Of a stretch of DNA of 33,119 nucleotides, positions 7,734-16,062 are shown one piece after another. Each line of letters opens with the position of its first letter. Position 1 is the first letter of the stretch. The notes beneath the pieces were generated by a model that searched no databases, had not been told where the DNA came from, and worked only from the letters and a program-made list of their open reading frames with translations. The stretch is from assembly GCF_001424875.1 (NCBI RefSeq), contig NZ_LMCT01000030.1, positions 54,660 through 87,778 of the forward strand, in the 5' to 3' direction. Position numbers and translations under genes: made by a program. This stretch comes from Kitasatospora sp. Root107. GTDB lineage: Bacteria; Actinomycetota; Actinomycetes; Streptomycetales; Streptomycetaceae.

Positions 7734-8573
7734 TTACCAGGGGTCGACCCCGAGCAGCCGGCGCCCGAGCGGGGTCATCACCGCGGTCTGTTGGTCGTTG
7801 TAGTGGTGGCCGGCCGGACGGTCGCCCGGGCGGTCGCCGTTGCCCCAGGGCTGGTCGTCCCGCGCGTAGCGGAAGAACTGGGCGATCCGTGCCTCCGGCC
7901 GTCGGTTGTGCGAGGCGGCGTGCGGCATCAGATGGTGGGTCAGGACGAAGTCGCCTGCCTCCCCGGTGACTTCGACGGTCTCCAGGCCCGCGATGTTCCG
8001 CCACTTGTCGTGCAGCTGCCGGCCGCGCGGGACGGCCCTGGCCTGCTCCTCGACGATGTGGTGGCCGCCCGGCACGACATGGATGCCGCCGCCGCCCGGC
8101 CGGACGTCGGTGAAGTAGTAGCAGCCGCCGAGCTCGACCTCCTCGGAGGTGAAGAGGAACTCGTCCACGTCCTCGGGCACCGCCGGGTCGATGTGCAGGT
8201 CCTGGCTCAGCTCGCCCGGGTGCGGGGTGTCGTTGCGCATCGTGATGGCGACGGAGCCGTCCCGGACCAACAGCCGGTGGTGGCCGAGGAGTTCGGCGGT
8301 CAGCCGGTAGAGCCGTTCGTTCTGGTACAGCGGCAGGAACTCCGGCCCGTCGAAGGTCTGGTTGCCGGGGGTCCGGAACGGCTTGAAGCGGCCGTCGTAG
8401 GCCTCCCAGTGCTCCGGGATGCGCAGGTCACGCGGGAGCAGGTCCGTGATCAGGCCGGCGTAGTGCCCGGCCTCCTGCCTGCTCAGGACGCCGCGGACCA
8501 GCAGGTAGCCGTCCCGCCAGAAGGTGTCGATCTCCTGCTGGGAGAGCAACGGCGCTGCCTGGGTGATCGTCAT
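7734..8573 (-). CDS. Phytanoyl-CoA dioxygenase (PhyH) family oxygenase
   Basis: A 279-aa Fe(II)/2-oxoglutarate-type oxygenase. The facial triad is visible as HxD in LHIDPAV and a distal His in MPHAASHNRR, where the later Arg can bind 2-oxoglutarate. It starts at ATG 8573 with GGAG just upstream; an in-frame ATG at 8615 lies in the upstream hairpin and is less likely. Similar enzymes in natural-product clusters hydroxylate or desaturate amino acids, often while carrier-bound. Its place between the condensation-like protein and the Hpg genes suggests action on Hpg or on the coupled peptide. Hpg has no beta-methylene, so this would not be ordinary beta-hydroxylation. Substrate unknown. Confidence 0.85.
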   Translation of the reverse strand: MTITQAAPLLSQQEIDTFWRDGYLLVRGVLSRQEAGHYAGLITDLLPRDLRIPEHWEAYDGRFKPFRTPGNQTFDGPEFLPLYQNERLYRLTAELLGHHRLLVRDGSVAITMRNDTPHPGELSQDLHIDPAVPEDVDEFLFTSEEVELGGCYYFTDVRPGGGGIHVVPGGHHIVEEQARAVPRGRQLHDKWRNIAGLETVEVTGEAGDFVLTHHLMPHAASHNRRPEARIAQFFRYARDDQPWGNGDRPGDRPAGHHYNDQQTAVMTPLGRRLLGVDPW

Positions 8574-8593
8574 GGGTGCTCCAAGGATTCGAT

Positions 8594-8613
8594 GAGCCGA
8601 CGGTGGTCGGCTC
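8594..8613 (-). terminator. Hairpin between condensation-like gene and PhyH gene
   Basis: GAGCCGAC and GTCGGCTC form a perfect 8-bp stem around a 4-base loop, overlapping the probable end of the condensation-like gene. It has no following T run. It may attenuate transcription or stabilise mRNA 3' or 5' ends and set the ratio of upstream NRPS to downstream enzymes. Confidence 0.55.
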
Positions 8614-10521
8614 AACTGCCGGAGGAAACAGGGGTGTTCGGGTTTTCGAGTCGGCGCAGATCCCGCGCCAGGCCGCGTAGCCGCGCTGCCGGATCCGGTC
8701 CGCGAACTCCGGGTACCGGTCCAGCTCTCCGCCCGCCCGGACGTAGCTGAGGTCGAGATCCGGCTCCCGTACCAGCCGGGACTCCGTCAGGACGGCGAGG
8801 ACGGCGAGCTCCTGGTCGGTGACCGCGGGCCGTCCGGCCACCGTCCGGCCGTCGCCGCTGCGGACCACCGGTGGGTCCGCCGCACCCGAGCTGTCGGCGA
8901 TGAGGATCTCGTACCAGTCCGGTACGGCCGCCAACTCGCCCGTCTCGACCGCCTGGAGCAGCTCCTCCCGAAGGTCGAGCGGCTCGGTCGCGGCTCCGGC
9001 GGCCACCGTGACACGAGCCGTCAGCCAGGACGCGCCCGACTCGTCATCGGTCTGCAGGATCAGCTCGGCCCGCTCCACCTCGGTCAGGCCGAGCAGTCGC
9101 TGCTCCATCGCCCGGAGGTCGAGCCACCGGCCGTCGGCCCGCAGCTCGGAGCCGCCCTGGGGCAGTCGGTCGAGCCCGGCCTCCTCGGCGATGTCCGCCA
9201 TCGTGCAGTCCTGACCGGCGGCCACCCGTTCGAGGACCAGCTCGATGCCGCCGAGCAGCGCGGCGCACTGATCGGGCGTCAGCACGTCCGAGTCGCCGTG
9301 CACCGAAAGCCGGACGGTGTGCGGGCCGGACCACCGCACCGACAGGCTGACCCCGTACTCGTAGGAGATCTCGTTGGTGGTCTGTGACCCGAGCTCCGAG
9401 GCGGGCCCGGTGTGCTCGGCCGGGTCCCGGTCGGCCGACTCGATCAGCTCGGTCCAACCCTGCGGCGGCGGCACGAAGTTGAAGGCGAGATCGGTGGAGA
9501 GGCCGACGCCGCGGCGGTGCTGGGCCTCGACCCGCTCCCGGATCAGGTCGAAGGGGTCGTACCTGCCGTGGTCGGGATGCCCCGCGACCAGGGCCTGCTG
9601 AACGTCGGCGGCCGCCGCGAGCAGGCCCTGGTCCTGCCGACGCAGTGTCACGGGGCTGCGCTGGGCGGTGGCGCACAGTACGCGGCGCAGTTCGCCGTTG
9701 TGGCGGTTGTCCAGCGACACGTTGACGGTGCAGGCCTCGCTCCCGGCGCGCCGGCACATCAACTCGGAGAACGCCGCCAGGATCAGGGCCGACGGCAGCA
9801 GCCCGGCGCTGGACATCGCACGGCCGAGCAGCCGGTCGGCGCCGTGCAGGGTCAGGGTGCTGCGGTAGAAGCGGCCCTCGTACCCGCCACTGGACGGGCG
9901 GCCGCGATGCAGGCGGGCCGGCGCCGCCGCGAAGTGCTTCCGCAGCCGTGCCAGCGCCCGGTCCCGCTCGGCCAGGCCGTCGGGGCCCGCCTCGCGGAGG
10001 GCCGTCTCGGCCGGCTGGAGTCCTGCGGGGGAGTCCGGCGCGGGTGCTCCGGCCAGGATCGCGGTGATCGCCTCGTCCACCACGCGGTGGAACCCGGCGT
10101 CCATGGCCACGTTGTCGGCGACCACGGCCAGCCAGCCCGACTCCCCGTCCCGCAGCAGGTGGAACCGGACCAGGAATCGGCCGACCCGACCGTGTTCCCG
10201 GGCCTTGAACTCGTCCACCAGGGTCGCCATGCACTGCTGGACGGTCCGGCCGGGCGTGACCTCGACCACCTCCAGCGGTGCGCCCGAGGCGTGGACCCGC
10301 TGCAGGAGCCGGCCGTCCACGACCTCGAGCGAGGTGCGGAGGACCTCGAACCGGTCCTCCAGCGCGCGCACCAGGCGGCGGGCGGTCGTCTCGGCCGCCT
10401 CGGCTGTCTCGGTCGTCGACGCCGGGAGGGGGCGGAGCCCTTCGGCCAGCCCCTTCTCGACGTACCACTGGAACTTCTGCGCCCTGGTCATGGGGGCGGT
10501 GAACGACGTGCCGCTGTTCAC
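8612..10521 (-). CDS. Condensation-like NRPS protein with degenerate motif and C-terminal carrier-like remnant
   Basis: The N-terminal ~430 aa resemble an NRPS condensation domain, with a C1-like MTRAQKFQWY near residue 11. At the catalytic position the HHxxxDG motif reads DNVAMDAG (residues 136-143): both His are lost while the Asp is kept. After a domain end near LDRLPQGG, about 180 aa look like a shortened adenylation C-terminal subdomain followed by a carrier-like segment. There the expected GGDS serine site reads GGEL near residue 594, so it cannot be phosphopantetheinylated. GTG 10521 overlaps the A-PCP stop by 4 bp. As assembled the frame runs to 8428, across the PhyH start; one extra G at 8662-8664 gives an ending LRRLENPNTPVSSGS at 8612. 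It may serve as scaffold, transfer or release protein rather than a normal amide synthase. Confidence 0.72.
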
Positions 10522-12410
10522 TCGGAACTCCTCGTCGTGGCCGGGGCGGCGGCGGTGAGTACTCCGCCGTTCTCCAGCACCTGGGCGGTCAGCGCGGACA
10601 GTTGACGGATCGTGGGGAACCTGAACACGTCGCGCACGGTGATCGGGGCACCGGCCGCCCGGCTCGCCGCCGTGGCCATCTGCACCGCGGAGACGGAGTC
10701 ACCGCCGATCTCGAAGAAGTTGTCGTCGATCCCCACCTCGGCGACGCCGAGCAGGCCGGCCCAGAGCGCCGCGAGGGCCGTCTCCACGGTGCTGCGCGGG
10801 TGCACCGGGGTGTCCAGGGTGAGACTGCGTTCCTCGGCCGGCTCCGGCAGCCTCGCCAGATCCACCTTGAGGTTCGCGGTCAGCGGGACGGCCGGGATCA
10901 CGGTGATCGAAGCGGGGTGCTGGTACCGCGGCAGCAGGTCGGTGACGTGCCGGCGGAGCTCGGTCACCAGCTTCCGGTCGGCCTCGCGGACGGCGCTCGG
11001 ATCGCCGTCCGGAGCCGCCGGTCGCCCTGCGGGGACGAGGTACGCGTCCAGGCGCTTGTCGCCCGCGCCGTCGTCCCGGGCCACCACCACCGCGTCCTGT
11101 ACCAGCGGATGCCGGGTGAACGCGGCCTCGATCTCGCCCGGTTCGATCCGGTAGCCACGCACCTTGATCTGGCGGTCGAGGCGACCCAGGAACCGAAGGG
11201 CCCCGTCCTCGCCGCGCCGGACGAGGTCACCGGTGCGGTACAGCAGGGACCCGACCGGCCCGAACGGGTCGGCGACGAAACGCTCGGCCGTGAGCTCCGG
11301 ACGGCCCAGATAGCCGCGGGTCATCCCGTGTCCGCCGACGTACAGCTCGCCCGACCGTCCGTCAGGGACGGGCTCGCCCGCCGGGTCGAGGATGCGGACA
11401 TGCACGTTGGCGATCGGACCGCCGATCGGGATCATCGCGGTGTCACCCGTGGTGGACCGTACGTCGTGGAAGGTGGCGAAACCGGTGGTCTCGGTGGGCC
11501 CGTACAGGTGGACGAGCTTGCCCGTGAAGGACTCCCGGGCCAGGTCGGCGGAGTGCGACCGGATGGAGTCCCCGCCGAACAGGAGCGTGTGCACGCCCGA
11601 GATCGCCCGGAAGTGCCCGGGCTCCAGCAGCCGGAAGACCGGGCTGGTCAGGTGCAGGACGGAGACGGCGTCGCGCTGGACCTGCTCGCACAGGCTCGAC
11701 AGGTCGTCGCCGCCGAAGGTGTAGACGACACAGGTGGCGCCGTTGACCAGCGGCCCCCAGATCTCGAAGGTGGAGGCGTCGAAGGACAGCGTGGCGAGTG
11801 CGGCGATGCGGTCGTCCGGTGTGATGGAGACGTAGTTCTGGGCGGTGACCAGGTTGACCACGCCGCTGTGCGGGACGAGCACGCCCTTGGGCGTACCCGT
11901 GGACCCGGAGGTGTAGATGACGTGGGCGAGGTCGGACCGGCCGATGACGGGAGGGTTCTCCGCCGGGTGGGCGGTGGTCGGCTCGCCGTCCGGCAGCTTG
12001 TCGTCCAGCAGCAGCACCGCCGCGCCGTGGGGCGGCAGCGCGGAGGCCGGCCGGTGCTGACTGACGATCACCGGGACGGCGCTGTCCCGCAGCATGAAGT
12101 CCAGTCGTTCGGCCGGATAGCCGGGGTCGAGCGGGACGTAGGCGCCGCCGGCCTTGAGCACCGCGAGCAGGCCGACGATCATGTCGGCCGACCGCTCGAC
12201 ACAGATACCCACCAACGTGCCGGGGCCGACGCCGAGTTCGCGCAGCTGCCAGGCCGTCCGGTTGGCCCGGGCGTTCAGCTCGCCGTAGGTGAGGGTGTCC
12301 GCGCCGGCGACCACGGCCGTCCGGTCGGGGGCCAGCTCGGCCTGCCGCTCGACGAGGGAGTGGATGGTGGCTCCCGGCCGGAGACCGGCCGGGCCGTCGT
12401 TCTGGTGCAT
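10518..12410 (-). CDS. NRPS adenylation-carrier (A-PCP) protein, predicted to load 4-hydroxyphenylglycine
   Basis: A stand-alone A-PCP didomain of about 630 aa. Core motifs run in order: YTSGSTGTPKG (A3), LSFDASTFEIWG (A4), LYGPTETTG (A5), LYRTGDLVRR (A7), GRLDRQIKVRGYRIEPGEIE (A8), LTANLKVD (A10, with the catalytic Lys but Gly changed to Leu), then the carrier site EIGGDSV with Ser ~572. Reading the ten specificity positions by eye gives D-A-F-H-L-G-L-G-F-K, close to known Hpg codes and consistent with the Hpg enzymes downstream. I start at ATG 12410 (GGAG upstream); GTG 12413 or ATG 12434 are alternatives. There is no C domain in cis, no thioesterase, and no MbtH gene in the window. It is the first gene of the minus-strand operon. 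Confidence 0.88.
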   Translation of the reverse strand: MHQNDGPAGLRPGATIHSLVERQAELAPDRTAVVAGADTLTYGELNARANRTAWQLRELGVGPGTLVGICVERSADMIVGLLAVLKAGGAYVPLDPGYPAERLDFMLRDSAVPVIVSQHRPASALPPHGAAVLLLDDKLPDGEPTTAHPAENPPVIGRSDLAHVIYTSGSTGTPKGVLVPHSGVVNLVTAQNYVSITPDDRIAALATLSFDASTFEIWGPLVNGATCVVYTFGGDDLSSLCEQVQRDAVSVLHLTSPVFRLLEPGHFRAISGVHTLLFGGDSIRSHSADLARESFTGKLVHLYGPTETTGFATFHDVRSTTGDTAMIPIGGPIANVHVRILDPAGEPVPDGRSGELYVGGHGMTRGYLGRPELTAERFVADPFGPVGSLLYRTGDLVRRGEDGALRFLGRLDRQIKVRGYRIEPGEIEAAFTRHPLVQDAVVVARDDGAGDKRLDAYLVPAGRPAAPDGDPSAVREADRKLVTELRRHVTDLLPRYQHPASITVIPAVPLTANLKVDLARLPEPAEERSLTLDTPVHPRSTVETALAALWAGLLGVAEVGIDDNFFEIGGDSVSAVQMATAASRAAGAPITVRDVFRFPTIRQLSALTAQVLENGGVLTAAAPATTRSSE

Positions 12411-12867
12411 CACTGGCTGACTCCGTTTTCTCATGGCAGCAACCCGGGCGGAATCCGTACACAACTGGCCGCTACGGGGCCGGACGGGCTCTTGGTACTG
12501 GCGGGAAGAGTGGCATCCGGGATTTCCGGGACGCTCGAACGGGGCGCCGAAGCCCCGCGATCCGGCGGTATTCAGGCAAGGAATACACGGCATTCGGAAC
12601 GGTTCACTGGAATTGCGGCCAGACGACTCGCAGGCCAGGGCCTCAAGGAAACTAAGCGATCAAACAGCGTCCCCGCAAGCTCCTTATGCGAAATCTTGGC
12701 AATGATCGACTTTGTCCGATCTGTCAGCGATTGTAGCGATTTCATGGAATCTCATGACCCGACCGTCCGAGGTGGTCGGTGATTTCCCGGGAGCGGATAT
12801 CCGGGTGAATTCGCAGGTCAGTGCGGCGATGCGGGCCGGCCCAGGGATGGTCGGGCGGCGCCGCCTG

Positions 12868-12882
12868 CTGACGGATCGTCAG
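12868..12882. promoter_or_regulatory. Operator-like inverted repeat
   Basis: CTGACG and CGTCAG form a perfect 6-bp dyad around three bases in the divergent control region. It is a candidate regulator binding site; no regulator gene is visible in the cluster itself. Confidence 0.35.
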
Positions 12883-12954
12883 GCGGGAAGGCAGGCCGCT
12901 CGGTTGAACCGGACAATATGGGGCTATACCTGGGCATAAAGTGACGGATACGTG

Positions 12955-12983
12955 GCAATGTCCCATGTGAAATGTGCCATTGC
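12955..12983. promoter_or_regulatory. Operator-like inverted repeat, spaced
   Basis: GCAATG and CATTGC face each other across a 17-base AT-rich spacer that itself contains CAT/ATG symmetry. The AT-richness amid a ~72% GC background suggests a protein-binding or promoter region. Confidence 0.35.
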
Positions 12984-13132
12984 ATAAACGGGGTACTTGG
13001 TGGATCATGGTCAAGTGCCGCAGCGCCAGCGCCTCCTGGGTCGGGTGGGAGTCCGGGGGCTGCCGCGCCGTACGACAGGGGGGTTGGACGTGCTGAACGG
13101 TCGACTGGTGTGCGTCGAGCGAAGATCTGATG

Positions 13133-13152
13133 ACGGCAGAGTTGTCTGCCGT
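13133..13152. promoter_or_regulatory. Hairpin in leader of ATP-grasp gene 1
   Basis: ACGGCAGA and TCTGCCGT form a perfect 8-bp stem around GTTG, about 200 bases upstream of the ATP-grasp start. It could be an operator or an RNA hairpin in a long 5' leader. Confidence 0.4.
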
Positions 13153-13347
13153 ACCTTTCACGAGCGGTTCGTGACGGCACTCAGCTAGTGCCTCCTCCGC
13201 TCCCGCGGGGACTTTCCGGAACGGCCGTACGGCCGTAGTCCGGCCGCTGGCCATCCCATTTTTTCTCACCCCGCCGAGTTCGGGACAGTCCCCTATGTGG
13301 CGGATGAATTCAGCGAGCTGGATCGCCCTCAGAACAAAGGAACAGCC

Positions 13348-14682
13348 ATGTCGCAGAACCGGCCCTCGGCCCTGATCATCGGCGCGGATCCCTACCTGAT
13401 CCGGGCCTGCCTCCGAAATGACATCGACCCCGTCGTGGTGTACGGACCAGGTCTGCACGACTGGGGTTTCATCGAAATCCCGCAGGGTGTCGAGAAGGTC
13501 TTCACCGAGGACACCTCGAGCGTGGAGAGCGTGCTGTTCAGCCTCCACCGGGCCGGCCTGGCGGACCGTGCCTTCAGCTGCATCCACACCGGCGACGAGA
13601 TGGCCCTGGTCACCGTGGCGGCACTGGCCAAGGTGCTGGACATCTCGGTGGCCGTCGAGGCGGACGTCGCCGTGCGCTTCCGGGACAAGTGGCTGCAGAA
13701 GCAGGTCCTGACCGAGGCGGGCATCGAGGTCGCGAAGTCCCAGGTCATCGAGGACGTCCACCACCCGGACCGGTCCGAGGTCCAGGAGTTCGGCAAGGCG
13801 GTGCTCAAGCCGATCGCCGGCGCCGGCACGAAGAACACCTCGGTCGTCGAGGGTACGGCGGGGCTGAACGCCAAGGGTGCCGAGTACCGTCGCAGCGGGA
13901 TGCCGCAACGCACCTTCGTGCTCGAGGAGTTCATGCCGGGCGACGAGTGGATCGTCGACGGCGTGGTCTTCGACGGGGTGCTCCAGTTCTTCAGCGTGAG
14001 CACCTACGGCGAGCCCTGCCTGAGCACGGTGGAGTTCAGCCGGGCGCTTCAGGTGGAGGTCTTCGACCCGACCGCCGACGCCGGTGCCTACGAGCTCGCG
14101 CGCTCGGTGGCGGAGCCCGCCCTGCGGGCGCTCGGCCTGAACCGCGGCGTGTTCCACATGGAGCTCTTCCACCAGCAGGAGAGCGGGAAGCTGGTGTTCG
14201 GCGAGTGCGCGGCCCGGACCGGCGGACTGCTCCAACCCGAGCTGGTGGAAGCGAAGTTCGGCGTCGACCTGGCGGTGGCCGCGATCCGCTGCGCCTCGGG
14301 TGTCGACCCGCAGATCAAGCCTTCGGTCCGGCCCGAGACGGTGGGCTCCACCTACCTCAACAACCGGCCCGGTGTCCTGGTCGGCTATCCGTCCCCGGCC
14401 GAGGTGCGCGCGCTGCCCGGCGTCGAGTACCTGCGGCTCGAACTGCCCTACGGATTCCAGATGGCGGACGCACTCGCGAGCACCACCGAGGCGGTCGGGC
14501 AGGTCGTGCTGAGCGGGGCCACCAGGGAGGAGTTCCGCAGCCGGCGCGACTCGCTGGCCCAGTGGTTCGACGAGCGCCTGGTGGTCGTGCCCGCACACGC
14601 GACGTACCCCGAACTCCGGGAGTGGCAGCGGCAGCAGTGGCCGGAGACCGTCTCGGCCTTCGGCACCTACTCGGACGACTGA
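13348..14682 (+). CDS. ATP-grasp peptide/amide ligase 1
   Basis: A 444-aa ATP-grasp protein of the carboxylate-amine ligase type, which activates an acid as acyl phosphate and joins it to an amine. Visible are FRDKWLQKQ at the start of the ATP-grasp fold, the ATP-binding lysine in VLKPIAGAG, the VLEEFMPGDEW adenine-side segment, and the metal/phosphate region VFGECAARTGG. It has the same length as, and by eye well over half identity to, the ligase at 21154. ATG 13348 has AAAGGAA upstream and matches the paralog's start; the frame is open to 13297. It heads the plus-strand arm, 70 bp before the ArgG-like gene. Related ligases build dipeptides or cap peptides in antibiotic pathways; here it may add to Hpg or a derivative. 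Substrates unknown. Confidence 0.85.
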   Translation: MSQNRPSALIIGADPYLIRACLRNDIDPVVVYGPGLHDWGFIEIPQGVEKVFTEDTSSVESVLFSLHRAGLADRAFSCIHTGDEMALVTVAALAKVLDISVAVEADVAVRFRDKWLQKQVLTEAGIEVAKSQVIEDVHHPDRSEVQEFGKAVLKPIAGAGTKNTSVVEGTAGLNAKGAEYRRSGMPQRTFVLEEFMPGDEWIVDGVVFDGVLQFFSVSTYGEPCLSTVEFSRALQVEVFDPTADAGAYELARSVAEPALRALGLNRGVFHMELFHQQESGKLVFGECAARTGGLLQPELVEAKFGVDLAVAAIRCASGVDPQIKPSVRPETVGSTYLNNRPGVLVGYPSPAEVRALPGVEYLRLELPYGFQMADALASTTEAVGQVVLSGATREEFRSRRDSLAQWFDERLVVVPAHATYPELREWQRQQWPETVSAFGTYSDD

Positions 14683-14752
14683 CCCGCAGGACCCGCCCCA
14701 CCGCCCCGGCCCCAGCAGACCCACATTCCTCCACCTGTTCCGAAGGACCAGC

Positions 14753-15949
14753 ATGCAACGCCGTAACCGTCGGATCCGTTCCTTCCGCCAGTTGTCGACC
14801 GACGCGCTGCCCGCGCAGGCCCCCGTCGTCACCCTGTTCAGCGGAGGGCTGGACAGCAGCTACCTGCTGCTGCGGTTGAAGAACGCCGGGTTCCAGGACA
14901 TCCACGCACTGAGCGTGGAGCTCGGCGGGGACGAGACCAGCGCGCAGAAGCAGCGGATAGCCGACGAGCTCGGTGTCCGGCTGCACGTCGTCGACGGACG
15001 CCAGATCTTCGCGGACGAGTTCGTGCGGGCCGCGATCGTCAGCCAGGCCGTCTATCTGGGGACCCACCCGGTGAGCTCCACGCTGAGCCGTCCACTGATC
15101 GCGCAGTTCGCCGTCGAGCTGGCCGGGCAGCTGGGCGCGGGGGCGATCCTGCACACTGCGAACCGCTCCCAGAACACCCTGCGCCGGCTCAACGGGGCCC
15201 TCGACCTGCTCGGCTTCGAGGGCGCCTACGGCAGCCCGTACGACCTCGACCCGGTCGATCGCGAGGTAAAGATCCAGGAGCTGAAGGAGGTCGGGCTGGC
15301 GCAGATGAGCGAACGGGTCGTCAGCGGCGACTCGAACCTCTGGTGCCGCGAGTTCGAGTCCGGCTTCCTGGACGACCCCGAGCAGCACGCGGTCCCCGAG
15401 TACATGTACCACTGGAGTGCACGTCGGCCCGACTCCGCCGAGGACACCGTCGAGGTGCGCTTCGAGGGCGGTACCCCGGTGGCCGTCGACGGCGTGGAGC
15501 TGCCGATGATCCGGCTGATCGAGGAACTCAACCGGCGGGTCGGCGCGTTCGGTATCGGCCGGTACAGCGGGCTGGAGCACCTGGGCGGCGGCGAGAAGGT
15601 GCTGGAGATTCGCGAGATGCCGGCCGCCTGGCTGCTGCTGCGCAGCTACCGGCACCTGGAGGCGGCGGTGCTGGCGGCCGAGACCATCCGGGAGAAGATG
15701 CACCTGGAGCAGCTGTGGGTGCGGGAGGCGCTGGAGGGGCGCTGGTTCGGTGAACTGCGGTCGGCCACCCAGTCGTTCATGGATTCCTGTGCCCGCCCGG
15801 TGAGTGGCTCGGTGCGCTGGAAGCTGACGCCGGGTGGCGCCGAGACCCGTTCGATCGAGGCGGCGCAGCCGGTCTACCTCAGGGACCGGGAGGCATGGGA
15901 GCACCTGTCCGTGCAGTCCGAGGTCGCCGCGCTGGCAGGGACCTGGTGA
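14753..15949 (+). CDS. Argininosuccinate synthetase-like (ArgG family) ATP-pyrophosphatase
   Basis: A 398-aa protein, about the length of bacterial ArgG. The PP-loop LFSGGLDSS is at residues 29-36, after a ~20-aa Arg-rich N-terminal extension. PVSSTLSRPLIAQ, SNLWCREFESG and the C-terminal SVRWKLTPGG segments align with ArgG. The loop that is TGKGNDQxRF in true ArgG reads TANRSQNTLRR here: the Asn (N141) is kept, but Lys and Asp positions used for citrulline/aspartate binding are changed. True ArgG adenylates a ureido oxygen and lets an amine displace AMP. This one may therefore form an amidine or guanidine on a pathway intermediate. No ArgH-like lyase lies in the window. RBS GAAGGA precedes ATG 14753; it sits 70 bp after ligase 1 and is probably co-transcribed. 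Confidence 0.85.
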   Translation: MQRRNRRIRSFRQLSTDALPAQAPVVTLFSGGLDSSYLLLRLKNAGFQDIHALSVELGGDETSAQKQRIADELGVRLHVVDGRQIFADEFVRAAIVSQAVYLGTHPVSSTLSRPLIAQFAVELAGQLGAGAILHTANRSQNTLRRLNGALDLLGFEGAYGSPYDLDPVDREVKIQELKEVGLAQMSERVVSGDSNLWCREFESGFLDDPEQHAVPEYMYHWSARRPDSAEDTVEVRFEGGTPVAVDGVELPMIRLIEELNRRVGAFGIGRYSGLEHLGGGEKVLEIREMPAAWLLLRSYRHLEAAVLAAETIREKMHLEQLWVREALEGRWFGELRSATQSFMDSCARPVSGSVRWKLTPGGAETRSIEAAQPVYLRDREAWEHLSVQSEVAALAGTW

Positions 15950-16001
15950 GGTGTCGGTACGACCCGGGCGGTTCCGAACGGCCGACCGGGTCAGGCAGGC
16001 G

Positions 16002-16035
16002 CCCGTACGGCGCTCCTGGCGAAGCGCCGTACGGG
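16002..16035. terminator. Bidirectional terminator between convergent ArgG-like and ROK genes
   Basis: CCCGTACGGCGC and GCGCCGTACGGG form a perfect 12-bp stem around a 10-base loop, placed between two convergent genes. It should end both transcripts and separates ligase 1/ArgG-like from the later genes. Confidence 0.85.
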
Positions 16036-16062
16036 GGCGGTGAGTTGGTGGTCCGAGTGCCG

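Larger units (their letters stand above)
12411..13347. promoter_or_regulatory. 937-bp divergent intergenic control region
   Basis: This gap separates the A-PCP operon (minus) from ATP-grasp ligase 1 (plus) and is clearly more AT-rich than the flanking genes, especially 12640-13000. Short open frames inside (for example 12997-13188) lack good GC3 or ribosome sites, so I see no protein gene. It holds several inverted repeats (listed separately) and a possible plus-strand promoter, TTGAAC near 12904 and TATACC about 15 bases on, a short spacer. It most likely carries the promoters and operators for both arms of the pathway, with a long leader on the plus side. An RBS-like AAAGGAA precedes ATG 13348. 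Confidence 0.6.

Noticed and set aside
12997..13188. A 63-codon plus-strand ORF in the divergent control region
   Set aside because: No good ribosome site, mixed GC3 and a hairpin inside it; no family recognised.
12742..14832. A 696-codon minus-strand open frame antisense to ATP-grasp ligase 1
   Set aside because: His/Arg/Val-rich antisense text typical of high-GC shadows, while the plus strand has clear ATP-grasp motifs.
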